Position numbers and translations under genes: made by a program. Source: Chthonomonadaceae bacterium (GTDB lineage: Bacteria > Armatimonadota > Chthonomonadetes > Chthonomonadales > Chthonomonadaceae). From it: a stretch of 6,267 nucleotides of DNA. The notes under the pieces were generated by a model that was not told the DNA's origin, searched no databases, and saw only the letters and a program-made list of their open reading frames with translations. This document shows positions 5,973 through 6,267 of this stretch, piece after piece; the first letter of the stretch is position 1; each line of letters starts with the position of its first letter. The stretch lies in contig JANXLO010000135.1 in the NCBI GenBank assembly GCA_025355115.1, forward strand, positions 1 through 6,267. The letters are read 5' to 3'.

Positions 5973-6267
5973 GTGAGAGATCAGTTGCGGATCGTCGTTA
6001 AAAGCGGGGAACAGAAGAGATTGGAGCCACCAGGCAGAGAGCTGGGAGTGATAGTTCGAGGTTCGCTTTCTGACGGGCTCGAGATGCGGCTTGATGAGTC
6101 CGTAAGTGTGGAGGATCTGCGCGTCGGGAAATTCGTCGTGGCAAAGGGAGAGAGCAACCGTTTTTTCGCGATGCTGAGCGATGTGCGGCTCGACACGACG
6201 CATCCTGGAGTGCTTAACAGCCCGCCGCGAATTGAGGATGTGCTGAGCCGAGCGGTTTTGAATGGCA
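5973..6267 (+). CDS. HerA-like ATPase with HAS-barrel, N-terminal fragment (3' end outside window)
   Basis: An open frame of 98 codons runs off the right edge. Residues about 24-75 (LGVIVRGSLSDGLEMRL, then VEDLRVGKFVVAKGESNRFFAML, then SDVRLDTT) look like the HAS-barrel that precedes the RecA-type motor domain in HerA-type, DUF87-like ATPases. These are hexameric DNA translocases; the archaeal members work with NurA nuclease in end resection. The Walker motifs would lie beyond the window, so ATPase activity cannot be confirmed here. The start is uncertain. GTG 5973 is used because the promoter at 5915-5943 sits right before it, but no good Shine-Dalgarno is visible. TTG 5967 and TTG 6021 are in-frame alternatives, the latter beginning just before the barrel. 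The frame is closed upstream by TAA at 5940-5942. The gene is divergent from the glcE-like gene. Confidence 0.75.
   Translation, partial: MRDQLRIVVKSGEQKRLEPPGRELGVIVRGSLSDGLEMRLDESVSVEDLRVGKFVVAKGESNRFFAMLSDVRLDTTHPGVLNSPPRIEDVLSRAVLNG

Noticed and set aside
5522..6001. 159-codon plus-strand ORF spanning the glcE upstream region
   Set aside because: It is antisense to the N-terminal half of the GlcE-like gene and runs through the promoter region into the HerA-like gene in another frame; no family resemblance.
5955..6203. Minus-strand ORFs of 71-82 codons
   Set aside because: They are antisense to the HAS-barrel coding region, which has the convincing match.
1..6267. CRISPR array, tRNA, rRNA, insertion sequence or attachment site
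   Set aside because: No regularly spaced repeats, cloverleaf, ribosomal sequence, transposase or long terminal inverted repeats were seen.

Overview
The window reads as a moderately GC-rich bacterial chromosome. It carries a secreted PEP-CTERM protein built of HAF repeats, a secreted GH71/GH99-like glycosidase relative, a UDP-glucose dehydrogenase, a lone GlcE-type flavoprotein and the start of a HerA-type ATPase with a HAS-barrel. From memory of where these families co-occur, an Armatimonadota-like organism seems most likely, with Acidobacteriota as the alternative. No rRNA or other taxonomic marker is present, so this is a weak inference.

Layout, left to right: (1) 1-1381, minus strand, a large reading frame open to the left edge. 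It encodes a secreted GH99-like protein whose barrel appears to be interrupted by a beta-rich insert. (2) 1414-2724, minus strand, a complete UDP-glucose 6-dehydrogenase, 32 bp upstream of gene 1 and probably cotranscribed with it. (3) 2725-3098, a divergent intergenic region with several palindromes, a 38-codon small ORF that has a good ribosome binding site, and a weak sigma-54-like site. (4) 3099-4298, plus strand, the HAF-repeat PEP-CTERM protein. (5) 4299-4533, a convergent intergenic region with no classical terminator but with three interleaved 8-bp inverted repeats. (6) 4534 to about 5802, minus strand, a GlcE-like FAD-binding protein without adjacent glcD or glcF. (7) 5882-5943, back-to-back promoters, the plus-strand one being almost perfect sigma-70 consensus. 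(8) 5973-6267, plus strand, the first 98 codons of a HerA-like ATPase, cut by the right edge.

The left two thirds share an envelope or extracellular-matrix theme. UDP-glucuronate supply for surface polysaccharide (ugd), a secreted glycan-active enzyme candidate, and an exported repeat protein carrying the PEP-CTERM sorting tail fit together, since PEP-CTERM systems are known to be associated with exopolysaccharide production. The right third (GlcE-like and HerA-like) looks unrelated: two divergently transcribed housekeeping-type genes sharing one compact promoter region. I did not find a clear new defence or mobile system here. The most unexplained pieces are the interleaved inverted repeats at 4338-4426, the 14-bp palindrome covering the start codon of the small ORF, and the insert in the GH99-like protein.
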